Positions 22,535 to 30,921 of a stretch of DNA of 35,730 nt are shown here, piece by piece. The stretch's first letter is position 1; each line of letters begins with the position of its first letter. The translations under genes and the position numbers were made by a program. Under the pieces are notes generated by a model. That model had not been told where the DNA came from and made no database searches. It saw only the letters and a program-made list of their open reading frames with translations. Source of the DNA: Microbacterium sp. (GTDB taxonomy: Bacteria > Actinomycetota > Actinomycetes > Actinomycetales > Microbacteriaceae); the NCBI GenBank assembly GCA_031178475.1, contig JAPSIX010000004.1, forward strand, positions 1 through 35,730, written 5' to 3'.

Positions 22535-23776
22535 TCAGAGAATGCGGTTCACTTCTTCGGCCGCGGCGTCCAGCGCCTCCTGCGGGTCGGCGCCCTCGAG
22601 CAGCACCCGCTGGATGTGGGGCTTGATGAGGTCGATGATCTCGCGGGCCTTGGGATGCTGCACGCCGGTGCGCACGTACTGCAGGTGCTTCTCACCCTCG
22701 GCGAGCTGCGGGTCATCGGTGTAGAGAGGAGCGGTGTCGGTGCGCGGCGAGTAGTAACCCGATGCGGGGAGGAACTCGTCGAGGAACTCCACGTCGGCGA
22801 GGTAACGCACCCAGGCCTTGGCGGCGTCGGGAGCGTCGGTCGTGTTGAAGATCGACCATCCTCCGACGGAGCCCGACAGCACGGTCTCCTCGTCGCTCAT
22901 CGGGTCGGCCGTGATGACGGCATCCTCGCCGAGGATGTTCCGGTGGCTGAGGATGGTCCCGCCGCCGCCGTAGGCGACGTTCTCGCGGCCGGCCTCCGAC
23001 TGCTCGAACGGGGGCAGGGTCGCGATCTCCTCCCGCGGGATCCAGCCGTTGTCGGCCATCTCCTTGATGAACTCGAGCGCCTTCACTCCCTCGGGGCCGT
23101 TGAACGCCGCCTCGGTCATGTCCTCGTTCAGCACCTCGCCGCCCGCCTGCCACAGGTACGGGTAGAAGGTGCCGTTGAGCGTGACGCTGCCGTAGTAGTT
23201 GGTGACGTAGTGGCCGGCCTCCTTGACCGCGGGGGCGATCTCCCGCAGCTCGTCCCACGTGGTCGGGCACTCCACGCCGGCGTTCTCGAGCACCTTCACA
23301 TTGCAGAACGGCGTTCCCACGATCACCAGCTGGGGCGAGCCGTACAGGGTGCCGTCGTACGTCATCGCCTCCAGTGACGAGCCGTGGAACTTGTCCCAGT
23401 CGTCACGCAGGTCGTCCAGCGGCAGGAGCAGATCCTCTTCGGCGTAGCGCGGGATGAAGTCGGGGTTGAAGTAGACCACGTCCGGTTCGGTGCCGCCCGA
23501 GACAGCGGTGACGAGCGACTCCTCGCGGCCGCTGAACGCCTGCATCTGCAGGTCGATCTCGACGTCGGGATACTCCTCGTTGAACTTCTCGATGTGCGGC
23601 TCCCACCAGCTGGGGTCCTGGATCTGCCCGAGTGGATAGGGCCAGAACGTCACGGTGCCCGACACCTCCTCCGGCGGGACCTCTTCGGTCGGGGCCGCGC
23701 TGCCGCTGCATGCGGTGAGGAGCAGAACTCCGCTCGTCATGACGGCGCCCGCGGCGAGGGTGGCTTTGTGTCTCAT
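22535..23776 (-). CDS. Sugar ABC transporter substrate-binding lipoprotein (second importer)
   Basis: This 413-residue family-1 sugar-binding protein has a signal peptide ending in LLLTAC, with Cys23 lipidated. The mature chain starts with an acidic linker, then SGTVTFWPYPLG on strand 1, FNEEYPDVEIDLQ and GGTEPDVVYFNPDFIPRYA, all typical of this family. AWVRYLADVEF and the C-terminal helices close the second lobe. GGAGGG precedes the ATG. It is the first gene of the importer operon, behind a TTGACA promoter whose start site is covered by a TGCAA-type palindrome, so LacI-type repression is expected. Only its C-terminal third can be compared with the truncated binding protein at the left edge; they are homologous but not close. 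Confidence 0.95.
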   Translation of the reverse strand: MRHKATLAAGAVMTSGVLLLTACSGSAAPTEEVPPEEVSGTVTFWPYPLGQIQDPSWWEPHIEKFNEEYPDVEIDLQMQAFSGREESLVTAVSGGTEPDVVYFNPDFIPRYAEEDLLLPLDDLRDDWDKFHGSSLEAMTYDGTLYGSPQLVIVGTPFCNVKVLENAGVECPTTWDELREIAPAVKEAGHYVTNYYGSVTLNGTFYPYLWQAGGEVLNEDMTEAAFNGPEGVKALEFIKEMADNGWIPREEIATLPPFEQSEAGRENVAYGGGGTILSHRNILGEDAVITADPMSDEETVLSGSVGGWSIFNTTDAPDAAKAWVRYLADVEFLDEFLPASGYYSPRTDTAPLYTDDPQLAEGEKHLQYVRTGVQHPKAREIIDLIKPHIQRVLLEGADPQEALDAAAEEVNRIL

Positions 23777-23829
23777 GATCCCTCCATTGGGTTCGGATGC
23801 TCCGAGCCGATCGCGGTCCAAGCGGGTAT

Positions 23830-23876
23830 TGCAATCGGTTGCAGTAACGGTATCCGCGACTGGAACGGTGTGTCAA
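23830..23876 (-). promoter_or_regulatory. Promoter with LacI-type operator, second importer
   Basis: On the minus strand TTGACA (23871-23876), an 18-base spacer and TACCGT (23847-23852) form a good promoter. The expected start site falls inside TGCAATCGGTTGCA (23830-23843), a 14-base palindrome of LacI-family type. The layout predicts repression by blocking initiation. Three similar sites occur in the window, near the LacI gene at 32009. Confidence 0.8.
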
Positions 23877-23907
23877 GAGCGCAGGCCGTCGAGTCTGGAT
23901 CGGGACA

Positions 23908-24897
23908 TCACCACGCACGCTGCGCTCCGCCGTGGTCGGCGCTGTCCTGCGCGAGGAGAGCCACGCGCGTCGCGAGCAGGCTCTGCGCGGTCGTGATCTC
24001 GGGCTCGGCACCCGCGGCGATCGCGTCGAAGAAGTAGGCGGCGGGGCGTCGCCCGCGCGGCAGGGCCACCTGGTGGCGGGGGCGCTCGTGCGTCTCCACA
24101 GAGAGGGTGTCGTAGGCCCAGTCCAGTTCGGCGGTGCCAGCAGAGCCGGTCAGGCGCATCCGGTAGTGCCCGTGGACCGCCGCCGCCTGCGGCCCGAGCC
24201 AGCTCGCATCGATCGTCGCCGTGACGTCGCCGGCGCTCAGAAGCACGGCGACGTGGTCGTCGAAGTGGGGATGCTCGGCGTGCCGGGCGTTGCCCGTGAA
24301 TGCCGAGACGGTGCCGTGGGCCGCGCCGCTCAACGCCAGCACGAGGTCGATGTCGTGCACGGGCAGATCTCCGGCGATGCCTCCGTACGTCTCGCGACGC
24401 AGGAACCAGTCCGGCCGCGACGGGAGGTTGAGCTTGTGCGGGCCCGTGCTCGCGACGAGTGCCAGCTGCCCGAGCACGCCGTCGGCGAGCAGCGACCGCG
24501 CGGCGAGCGTGGCGGGATAGAACCGCTTCTCGAAGACGACCGAGACGTGCCGGCCGGTCTCGGAAGCGAGCCGCTCGATGCGATCGAGGTCGGTGAGCGT
24601 CGTGCACAGCGGCTTGTCGGCGATGACGTGCGCGCCGGCCGAGAGCGCAGCCGACACCGCATCGGCGCGTCGGCTGTAGACGCCGGCGACCAGCGCCACA
24701 TCGACCTCATGGGCATGCAGCAGTTCGGCAGGTTCGTCGTAGACGGGGGTGTCGCCGAGGCCGCGCAGATACTGGGCGCGCATCGCCGGGTCGCTCTCGG
24801 CGGCCGCGATCAGGGTGCAGTCCGGGCGGGCGGCTACCTCGTCGAGCGCATACGCCACATGCGGATGCGCGGCGCCGAGGATCGCGACGCGGATCAC
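23908..24897 (-). CDS. Gfo/Idh/MocA-family oxidoreductase (1)
   Basis: This 329-residue NAD(P)-dependent enzyme has an N-terminal Rossmann fold starting VAILGAAHPHVA. ADKPLCTT places the catalytic Lys95; in the second domain GDLPVHDIDL gives Asp177 and His181. The glycine motif is altered to GAAHPH instead of GxGxxG. The GTG start overlaps the stop of the next oxidoreductase (GTGA), so the two form one minus-strand operon under the operator at 25969. Family members oxidise or reduce sugars, inositols or sugar acids at a secondary alcohol. The presence of four such enzymes suggests a multi-step oxidation-reduction route. The specific substrate is unknown. Confidence 0.85.
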   Translation of the reverse strand: MIRVAILGAAHPHVAYALDEVAARPDCTLIAAAESDPAMRAQYLRGLGDTPVYDEPAELLHAHEVDVALVAGVYSRRADAVSAALSAGAHVIADKPLCTTLTDLDRIERLASETGRHVSVVFEKRFYPATLAARSLLADGVLGQLALVASTGPHKLNLPSRPDWFLRRETYGGIAGDLPVHDIDLVLALSGAAHGTVSAFTGNARHAEHPHFDDHVAVLLSAGDVTATIDASWLGPQAAAVHGHYRMRLTGSAGTAELDWAYDTLSVETHERPRHQVALPRGRRPAAYFFDAIAAGAEPEITTAQSLLATRVALLAQDSADHGGAQRAW

Positions 24898-25913
24898 GGA
24901 GCGTGTTCCGTGCTCACACGGCGGCCGGATTCGGCGGCGGCGTAGACGGCGCACAGCAGGCGCATCGTGCGGGCCGCCTCCACGGCGTCGACGGCGCTTC
25001 GCCGACCTTCGCGGACGGCCGCCACGACGTCCTCCCACGTCGCGATGTGCCCGTGCAGGCCGATCGCGGCGGGGTCGGCGGCTCCGCTCGCCGCTGTCCC
25101 GGCGGCCTCCGGCCGGGGCAGTTCGGGGAACTCCCACCGGGTGATCTCGCCCTGCCCGATCTCGACGACGCCGCGCGAGGTGTGCAGGGACAGCGTCGCC
25201 GGTGAGCCGGGCGGCGTCGCCGTGGACGTGCTGATCACACCGAGTGCGCCGCTCTCGAAGCGCACCGTCGCGACGGTCGTGTCCTCGGCGGACATGTCGT
25301 GACCAAGCGTGCCGTACTGGGCCGTGACGTCGGTGACCGTTCCGCACAGCCACTGCAGCAGGTCAATGTTGTGCACCCCCTGGTTCATCAGGGACCCTCC
25401 GGCGGGCATCCTCGAGCGCCAGGGGGAGGCCGCGTAGTACGCATCGTCGCGCAGCCAGTGCACGTGCGTCGTGGCGAGGCGCAGTTCGCCGAGGACGCCC
25501 TCCGCCAGCATCCGCTTCACGGCGACGACCTCGGGCTCGAACCGGCGCTGCGCGACCATCGCGATGACGACGCCGTTCTCGTCCTGCGCGCGCACCAGCC
25601 GGTCGGCGTCGGCCGTCGAGAGCGCGATCGGCTTCTCGACGACGGCGTGCTTGCCCGCCGCGGCCGCCCCGAGGGTGAGCGCGGCGTGCGTCTCCGATGG
25701 CGTGCAGACGGCGACGGCGTCGACGTCGCCTCGCGACAGGATGCCGTCCGGCGTGGTCTGCGTCGCTTCGGGCCAGCCGCATTCGGCCATCGTCGTCGTG
25801 GAACCTCCGCTGAAGGCGGTGACGCGCACTCCCGGGATGTTCCTCAGCGCTCGCGCGTGGGTGGTTCCGATGCTGCCCAGGCCCAAGATGCCTATGCGGA
25901 GGTCAGTCGTCAC
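24894..25913 (-). CDS. Gfo/Idh/MocA-family oxidoreductase (2)
   Basis: This 339-residue enzyme has an intact Rossmann motif (GILGLGSIGTTHA), VVEKPIALS with catalytic Lys94, and SLMNQGVHNIDLLQWL with His181 in the second domain. The family's usual Asp is Asn177, as in its close relative at 26945-27940. YYAASPWRSR before it is also shared with that protein, so the two are paralogues. The start is GTG with GGGAGA upstream. It is the first gene of a two-gene minus-strand operon; its promoter (TTGCAA, 18 bases, TACGCT) overlaps the LacI-type palindrome. It likely dehydrogenates a sugar or sugar-acid intermediate. Confidence 0.88.
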   Translation of the reverse strand: MTTDLRIGILGLGSIGTTHARALRNIPGVRVTAFSGGSTTTMAECGWPEATQTTPDGILSRGDVDAVAVCTPSETHAALTLGAAAAGKHAVVEKPIALSTADADRLVRAQDENGVVIAMVAQRRFEPEVVAVKRMLAEGVLGELRLATTHVHWLRDDAYYAASPWRSRMPAGGSLMNQGVHNIDLLQWLCGTVTDVTAQYGTLGHDMSAEDTTVATVRFESGALGVISTSTATPPGSPATLSLHTSRGVVEIGQGEITRWEFPELPRPEAAGTAASGAADPAAIGLHGHIATWEDVVAAVREGRRSAVDAVEAARTMRLLCAVYAAAESGRRVSTEHAP

Positions 25914-25943
25914 GGCGGATTCTCCCGTCTGCAGTTCCCTTCC

Positions 25944-26007
25944 AGCGTAGGGGTGGCGTCGAAGGAGTTGCAACCGATTGCAAGAATTGTTGGCCCCATG
26001 CCAGGAT
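25944..26007. promoter_or_regulatory. Divergent promoters sharing one LacI-type operator
   Basis: TGCAACCGATTGCA (25969-25982) sits in the middle. On the minus strand TTGCAA (25968-25973) and TACGCT (25944-25949) make a promoter with an 18-base spacer. On the plus strand TTGCAA (25978-25983) and CAGGAT (26002-26007) make a weaker one. Each TTGCAA is a palindrome half, so one bound repressor would close both. The 140 bases between the divergent genes hold nothing else evident. Confidence 0.7.
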
Positions 26008-26054
26008 GGTGGTGAGCGCCGCCGGGCGAAACGACAACGACGACGGGAACAGCA

Positions 26055-26945
26055 GTGACACGGATCGGCTTCATCGGAACCGAGAACTCGCACACCGACC
26101 ACTTCATCCGGTTCCTCAATCAGGAGGAACGACACCCCGGCTTCCGCGCCAGTGCGCTGGCCGGTGGCCGCAGCGAGAGGAACGCCGCGCTGGCAGAGGC
26201 GGGCGGGATCGAGGTCATCGTCGACGAGCCGACCGACCTGATCGGCCAGGTCGACGCGGTGATCATCTCCACCCGCGACGGCGCGCTGCACCGTGCGCAG
26301 GCCGAGCCGTTGCTCGCGGCGGGGATCCCGGTGCTCGTCGACAAGCCTCTCGCGACGACCGGCGACGATGCGGATGCGATCATCGCGGCCGCCGAGGCCG
26401 CCGGCACGGTGCTCTTCTCCGCGTCCGCGCTGAGGTTCCTCCCCGAGATCGAAGAGCTGCGGGCGACGGACGGCGCGCTCCGTCACCTGCACATCTCGGG
26501 TGCGGGCGACCCGGAGAGCGTGTACTCCGGGCTGTTCTTCTACGGCATCCATCACGTCGAGGCGGCGATGGAGATCCTCGGCGACCCGCCCGTCGCAGAT
26601 GCCCTCGAGGTGTCGGTGCGCCGCACCGGCGACACCACCGTGGCCACCGTGGAACTCGGCGGAACACCCGTGACGTTCACGTTCGTGGCCCCGGGGGAGG
26701 GCGCCCCGACTCCGTTCCACGCGACGGGCGTGTACGCGGGCGACGTCCGGGCGCGCACGCTCGCCCTCGACCCCGACTACAACGCGCCGGCTCTCGCGCG
26801 GTTCATCGGTGCGCTCGAGTCCGGGCAGTGGCCGGCGGATGCTGACAAGCTGCGCGACCCCATCCGCGTCCTCGCCGCGATCGTCGCGGCTCTTCCCCAG
26901 GCGGCGCTTCCCCAGGCGGCGCTTCCGCAGGCAGAGGAGAACTGA
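26055..26945 (+). CDS. Gfo/Idh/MocA-like oxidoreductase (3), divergent
   Basis: This 296-residue protein is the most divergent of the four. The N-terminus IGFIGTENSHTDHF replaces the glycine-rich motif, VLVDKPLA keeps Lys97, and FYGIHHVEAAMEIL keeps His166, while the usual Gly-rich loop before the His is missing. It is shorter than typical (about 330). The C-terminus carries ALPQA three times, encoded by a 15-base DNA repeat. The GTG start has only a weak ribosome site. Its stop shares one base with the next start (TGATG). It could be an oxidoreductase of different substrate, or a partner or binding protein; the catalytic lysine and histidine favour an enzyme. The substrate is unknown. Confidence 0.72.
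   Translation: MTRIGFIGTENSHTDHFIRFLNQEERHPGFRASALAGGRSERNAALAEAGGIEVIVDEPTDLIGQVDAVIISTRDGALHRAQAEPLLAAGIPVLVDKPLATTGDDADAIIAAAEAAGTVLFSASALRFLPEIEELRATDGALRHLHISGAGDPESVYSGLFFYGIHHVEAAMEILGDPPVADALEVSVRRTGDTTVATVELGGTPVTFTFVAPGEGAPTPFHATGVYAGDVRARTLALDPDYNAPALARFIGALESGQWPADADKLRDPIRVLAAIVAALPQAALPQAALPQAEEN
26889..26933 (+). repeat. 15-base tandem repeat in the 3' end of oxidoreductase 3
   Basis: Three units of GCGCTTCCCCAGGCG type (with one to three substitutions) encode ALPQA three times at the extreme C-terminus. A similar 15-base period occurs at the 3' end of nagB. This is probably slippage in a tail with no structural constraint. Confidence 0.85.
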
Positions 26946-27940
26946 TGACCACCGCACCCCTCCGTTTCGGCGTCATCGGCGTCGGAGTGATCGGACGCCA
27001 GCACGTGCAGCGCCTGCTGTCGTATCCGGGCGATGCGGCGCTCGTGGCCATCGCCGACATGTCGGCGGACGCCGCCCGCGCTGTCGCCGGGGAGTACGGC
27101 ACCACGGCGGCGGAGTCCGTCGACGACCTGCTCGCCCGGGACGACATCGACGCGGTCGTCATCGCGATTCCGTCCGGCCTGCACGCCGACATGGCCGTGG
27201 CGGCGCTCGACGCCGGCAAACACGTGCTTCTGGAGAAGCCGATCGATGTCACCGTCGACGCGGCCGACCGGATCATCGCGGCCGAGGAGCGCTCGGGCAA
27301 GGTCCTCACCGTGGTGAGTCAGCGGCGCTTCGCGCCCGAGAACAGCTTTCTGCACAGCGCGATCCGCTCGGGCGACTTCGGGCGGATCACCTCCGCGAAC
27401 ATCGAGATCGCCCTGTGGCGCAGCCAGGAGTATTACGACTCCGGTTCGTGGCGCGGCACCTGGAAGCTCGATGGCGGCGGTGCGCTGATGAATCAGGGCG
27501 TGCACATGGTCGACCTCATCCTGTGGCTGCTGGGTGACGTCGAAGAGGTGCACGCGTACGGTGGCCTGCTCGCGCATGAGCGCATCGAGGTCGAGGACAC
27601 CATCGCCATCACCGCCCGGTTCGCCAGCGGAGCGGTGCTCACGTTCCTCGCCAGCACGGCGTCGTACGGCGACTTCCCGATCCGCGTCGCGGTGATGGGC
27701 GACGCGGGCGCCGCGGTGACACTCGACGAGCGCTTCAGCCACTTCCGGCTCGAAAGCGGCGCCGATCTGCCGGACTTCGAGCCGGTGGATGTCGGCCTCG
27801 CGGGCCTCGACGACTTCGTCAATGCGGTCCGGGGCGGTCGCTCACCGCTGATCACCTCACGCGAGGCGCGTGCTGCGGTGGCGTTCATCGAGGCGGCGTA
27901 CGAGTCGATGCGCACCGGGCAGCCGGTCACACCGCGCTGA
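26945..27940 (+). CDS. Gfo/Idh/MocA-family oxidoreductase (4)
   Basis: This 331-residue enzyme has an intact nucleotide motif (FGVIGVGVIGRQHVQRLL), LLEKPIDVT with Lys98, and LDGGGALMNQGVHMVDL with His187. YYDSGSWRGTWKLDGG matches the deoxy-glucose- or inositol-dehydrogenase-like subfamily and the paralogue at 24894-25913. A one-base overlap with oxidoreductase 3 couples translation. Its stop faces the 2-hydroxyacid dehydrogenase over 12 bases. It likely acts with the other three on an imported sugar, perhaps by transient 3-keto formation or as inositol/sugar-acid dehydrogenases. The reaction is inferred from the family only. Confidence 0.9.
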   Translation: MTTAPLRFGVIGVGVIGRQHVQRLLSYPGDAALVAIADMSADAARAVAGEYGTTAAESVDDLLARDDIDAVVIAIPSGLHADMAVAALDAGKHVLLEKPIDVTVDAADRIIAAEERSGKVLTVVSQRRFAPENSFLHSAIRSGDFGRITSANIEIALWRSQEYYDSGSWRGTWKLDGGGALMNQGVHMVDLILWLLGDVEEVHAYGGLLAHERIEVEDTIAITARFASGAVLTFLASTASYGDFPIRVAVMGDAGAAVTLDERFSHFRLESGADLPDFEPVDVGLAGLDDFVNAVRGGRSPLITSREARAAVAFIEAAYESMRTGQPVTPR

Positions 27941-27952
27941 CGTTCATCGTTC

Positions 27953-28957
27953 TCAACCCAGCCGGTGGTAGTTCTCGGGGGTGACCTCGGAGCGCAGGGT
28001 GCCGTCATGCAGGAAGCTCTCGATCTCGCGCACCACGTGCTCTCCCTGAGCGAACCGCGCCTGCACCGTGCCGCCGGCGACGTGCGGCAGGAGTATCGCG
28101 TTGTCGCGGCCGAACAGATCGCTCTCGGCCGGCAGGGGCTCGGTGGTGTACACGTCGAGCCCCACACGCAACCGTCCCGATCGCACCTCGTCGAACAGCG
28201 CCTCCTCGTCGGTGACCTGCGCACGCGCCGCATTGATGACGATCGCCTGGTCGGGCAGCAGCGCGAAGTGCGCCGCCCCGATCATCCCCGCAGTCTCCGG
28301 GGTGGCCGGTGCGCAGATCGCGAGGACGTCGCTCGTCGCGCACAGCTCGTCGAGGCTGCAGAGCTCGAGTCCCAGCTCACGCGCATCGGCGTCCGACGCG
28401 TAGGGGTCGTACGCGCGGACGCCGGTGGCGCCGAGTCCCCGCACCATCCGCGCGTAGTGGCGTCCGACGCGGCTGAGAGACACGATGCCGATCCGCTGGG
28501 CGGTGATGCTCTGCCCCAGCACACCAGAGCCGCCTTCCCGCCAGTCGCGGCTGCTCTGGAAGCGCCGGTCGTGCCACACGAGGTTGCGCAGCTGCGCCAG
28601 GGTCAGCGTCACCGACATCTCTGCGACGGCGAGCGCCATGGCATCGGCACCGCCCTGCGCGAGGCGCACGTCGCCGCCGAGCGTCTCGACCGGGAAGAGG
28701 CTGCGCACCGAAGCGGCACTGTGCACGGCGAGCCGGAGCCGTCGCCCGCGGAGGACGGCGGGATCGAAGCGCGCCGTGCTCCATGAGGTGATGAGCACGT
28801 CGTACTCGTCGGCGAGGTCGTCGGGAACGGACACCCGGCCGTCCTTCTCAGCTCCGCGGACGAGCTCGCCGAGACCGGCGAGCCGCTCGCGCGTCGCGTC
28901 GTCGTAGAGGCGCCCGTAGTCGGCATCCGCGATGGCGATGTAGATGCGTGCGGTCAT
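27953..28957 (-). CDS. D-2-hydroxyacid dehydrogenase-family protein with altered nucleotide loop
   Basis: This 334-residue protein follows the D-isomer 2-hydroxyacid dehydrogenase plan: a split catalytic domain, with catalytic Arg245 in INAARAQV, Glu273 in TTEPLPAESD and His292 in LLPHVAGGT. In the nucleotide loop the usual GLGRIG reads SLSRVG (residues 160-165), so two of three glycines are Ser. This may change cofactor choice or slow turnover. It is the third gene of a minus-strand nagB-nagA operon, 20 bases after nagA with GAGGAGAG before its ATG. It could reduce a 2-keto acid made by a DapA-like lyase, or oxidise a sugar acid. Glyoxylate/hydroxypyruvate reductase activity is another option. 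Confidence 0.82.
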   Translation of the reverse strand: MTARIYIAIADADYGRLYDDATRERLAGLGELVRGAEKDGRVSVPDDLADEYDVLITSWSTARFDPAVLRGRRLRLAVHSAASVRSLFPVETLGGDVRLAQGGADAMALAVAEMSVTLTLAQLRNLVWHDRRFQSSRDWREGGSGVLGQSITAQRIGIVSLSRVGRHYARMVRGLGATGVRAYDPYASDADARELGLELCSLDELCATSDVLAICAPATPETAGMIGAAHFALLPDQAIVINAARAQVTDEEALFDEVRSGRLRVGLDVYTTEPLPAESDLFGRDNAILLPHVAGGTVQARFAQGEHVVREIESFLHDGTLRSEVTPENYHRLG

Positions 28958-28977
28958 TGCTCTCCTCGTCGGGAAGG

Positions 28978-30009
28978 TCAGCTCCGGTGCACGACAGCGC
29001 CGGCAACGGTGACGGTGCTGATGCGGATGCCGTCGTCGTCGATCTCGATGTCGACTCGGTCGCCGCCGGCTTCGGCGCGTTCTGCGACGCCGAGGATCCG
29101 GGCGGGGTTCGCGGTCGCCATCCGCACCACCTCGTCCTCGCGGAGGGGAAGGTTGTGGATCGCCCACGCGACGCACCCGAGCAGCGACCTCCCGGAGCCG
29201 GCGAGCAGTCCACTGCGGGGCAGGGAGAGCCGCCCGTCCTCACCGACGAGGACGTCGCCTCCGACCGGGGTGCGGTGCAGGCCCGGTGCGGCACCGGCGA
29301 GTGCCGCCGAATCGGATGTCAGGATGCTGCGGTCGACGCCCTTGGCGCGGATCATCGCGGTGAGTGCATCGGCGGGCAGGTGGTGGCCGTCGGCGATGAA
29401 CATGGCGGTGAGGGCGTCGGCTGCGAGCTGAGCCCAGATGTGGTTGGGATGCCGCGGGAGGGTGCGGTGCGTGCCGTTGCCGAGGTGCGTCGAGAGGGTG
29501 GCGCCGGCGGCGACCGCCTCGCGCACCTGGTCGGGACCGGGTGCGCAGTGGCCGATCGACGTGCGGATGCCGTGGGCTGCCGCGTACCTGATGTACTCCA
29601 GCGCGCGGTCGCGCTCGGGGGCGAGCGTGACGATCCGCACCAGGCCCTCGGCAGCGTGCTGCCAGCGGCCGAGCTCGGCGATGTCGGGGTCGCGCAGGTG
29701 GGCCGGGTCATGCGCTCCGCGGGGACCGTCATCGGCGTTCAAGGCCGGGCCCTCGACGTGCACGCCCGCGATCGAGTGCGCCACGAGCGGATCGTGCCGG
29801 CGTGCCTCGGCGACCGCGGCGAGGACATGGCGGATCTTCTCCTCGGGCGCGGTGATCACCGTCGGCAGATACGTCGTCACGCCCTGCGTCCACAGCACGC
29901 GGGTGAGGTCGACGACCGTCTGCGCCGTCATGTCGTCGGCGTTGACGTCGATGCCGGCGTAGCCGTTCACCTGGAGGTCGACCAGGCCTGGCCACGAGCG
30001 GGACGTCAT
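28978..30009 (-). CDS. nagA: N-acetylglucosamine-6-phosphate deacetylase, N-terminally short
   Basis: This 343-residue cytoplasmic enzyme hydrolyses GlcNAc-6-P to GlcN-6-P and acetate, feeding NagB. Metal-site motifs are present: HVEGP with Glu86, IGHCAP with His154, THLGNG with His175, and LTSDSA with catalytic Asp233. The protein begins only six residues before PGLVDLQVNG, whereas typical NagA has about 50 residues of beta-sandwich there; the C-terminal sandwich strands remain, so the small domain is incomplete. A longer frame exists upstream but runs through nagB's 3' end and has no plausible NagA sequence. The start overlaps the nagB stop (ATGA). The symbol rests on motifs and on the nagB neighbour. 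Confidence 0.83.
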   Translation of the reverse strand: MTSRSWPGLVDLQVNGYAGIDVNADDMTAQTVVDLTRVLWTQGVTTYLPTVITAPEEKIRHVLAAVAEARRHDPLVAHSIAGVHVEGPALNADDGPRGAHDPAHLRDPDIAELGRWQHAAEGLVRIVTLAPERDRALEYIRYAAAHGIRTSIGHCAPGPDQVREAVAAGATLSTHLGNGTHRTLPRHPNHIWAQLAADALTAMFIADGHHLPADALTAMIRAKGVDRSILTSDSAALAGAAPGLHRTPVGGDVLVGEDGRLSLPRSGLLAGSGRSLLGCVAWAIHNLPLREDEVVRMATANPARILGVAERAEAGGDRVDIEIDDDGIRISTVTVAGAVVHRS

Positions 30010-30836
30010 AGGGGGAGGGTAGCGGTCGGCGCGTCCTCCGCGTCGTGAGGGCGCTCGGCGTTCTGCCTCGCGGCGTTCTGCCTCTCGAGCTGCGATGCTG
30101 CCGCCTCGTCGAGGAACCAGGTCACATCCGCGTGTGTGCGAAGGAAGCTCGCGGGGTTCGAGTCGTCGACCGGCCCGCCGTGCGCCCGGGCGACGGCCGC
30201 GGCCTTGTGTGCGCCGATCACGCTGCACACGAGTGATCGTCCGCTCAGCAGCGTGGGGACGGTGAGGGTCAGCGCCTGCGTCGGCACGGCCGGGAGGTCG
30301 GGGAACAGTCCCTCATCCACCTGCTGCTGGCGGGAGGCGGTGTCGAGCGTGACGACCCGGGCGGGCTCGGGGTCGGCCGGGTCGGCAGCGCCGGGCTCGT
30401 TGAACGCGATGTGGCCGTTCACTCCCACGCCCAGACACACGAGGTCGATAGGAGCCTGCTGGATCAGCCTTGCGTAGCGCTCCGCCTCGGCGGCCGGCTC
30501 GCCGTCGGTGCGGATGCGGGCGAAGCCGTCATGCGCCTGGCGGGGGAGGCGCTCCCGGAGCCAGAGTCCGAACCCGGCGGGGTGCTCGGGGGGAAGGCCG
30601 AGGTACTCGTCCATGTGGAACGAGCGCACCCTGCTCCAGTCGATGCCGGGGGCGTCGGCGAGGTGCGTGAGCATCGCGTCCTGCGAGGGTGCGCTGGCGA
30701 AGATGACCCGGGCCTCGCCCCGGGCGGAGAGCGCCTCGCGGAGGACTTCTGCGGCGCGGTCGGCTGCTCGCCTCCCCGCCTCGTGGGCGTCGGGGGCGAT
30801 GTGGACTCTGGGAGTGGCCGAGCCGGTTCCGTCCAT
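30006..30836 (-). CDS. nagB: Glucosamine-6-phosphate deaminase
   Basis: This 276-residue enzyme converts GlcN-6-P to fructose-6-P and ammonia. FHMDEYLGL provides the proton-transfer Asp76. GVGVNGHIAFNEPG gives His142 and Glu147; the Asp next to this His in E. coli is Asn140 here, a change I recall in several Gram-positive enzymes. The C-terminal tail LERQNAARQNAERP is repetitive, encoded by 14-base units at 30056-30084, and is not conserved in the family. The ATG is preceded by AAGGAG, and the LacI-type palindrome at 30847 abuts this site, so repressor would sit at the transcript's start. It is the first gene of the nagB-nagA-dehydrogenase operon. Confidence 0.88.
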   Translation of the reverse strand: MDGTGSATPRVHIAPDAHEAGRRAADRAAEVLREALSARGEARVIFASAPSQDAMLTHLADAPGIDWSRVRSFHMDEYLGLPPEHPAGFGLWLRERLPRQAHDGFARIRTDGEPAAEAERYARLIQQAPIDLVCLGVGVNGHIAFNEPGAADPADPEPARVVTLDTASRQQQVDEGLFPDLPAVPTQALTLTVPTLLSGRSLVCSVIGAHKAAAVARAHGGPVDDSNPASFLRTHADVTWFLDEAAASQLERQNAARQNAERPHDAEDAPTATLPL

Positions 30837-30846
30837 GTATGCTCCT

Positions 30847-30860
30847 TGCAATCGGTTGCA
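30847..30860. promoter_or_regulatory. LacI-type operator between nagB and the DapA-like gene
   Basis: TGCAATCGGTTGCA lies in the 85-base divergent gap. It is identical to the importer operator at 23830. It abuts nagB's ribosome site on one side; on the other, TTGCAA (30846-30851) and TACGAG (30868-30873) could drive the plus-strand gene. One site could therefore govern both directions. Confidence 0.75.
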
Positions 30861-30921
30861 GTAACCATACGAGATAGCAGCCGGGGCGGTCAACATGACC
30901 GCGTTGAGACGGAAGGTTCTG

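Noticed and set aside
30895-30921. Earlier ATG for the long-form DapA-like gene
   Set aside because: There is no ribosome site before it, while GGAAGG precedes the ATG at 30922; the nine extra residues do not match the paralogue.
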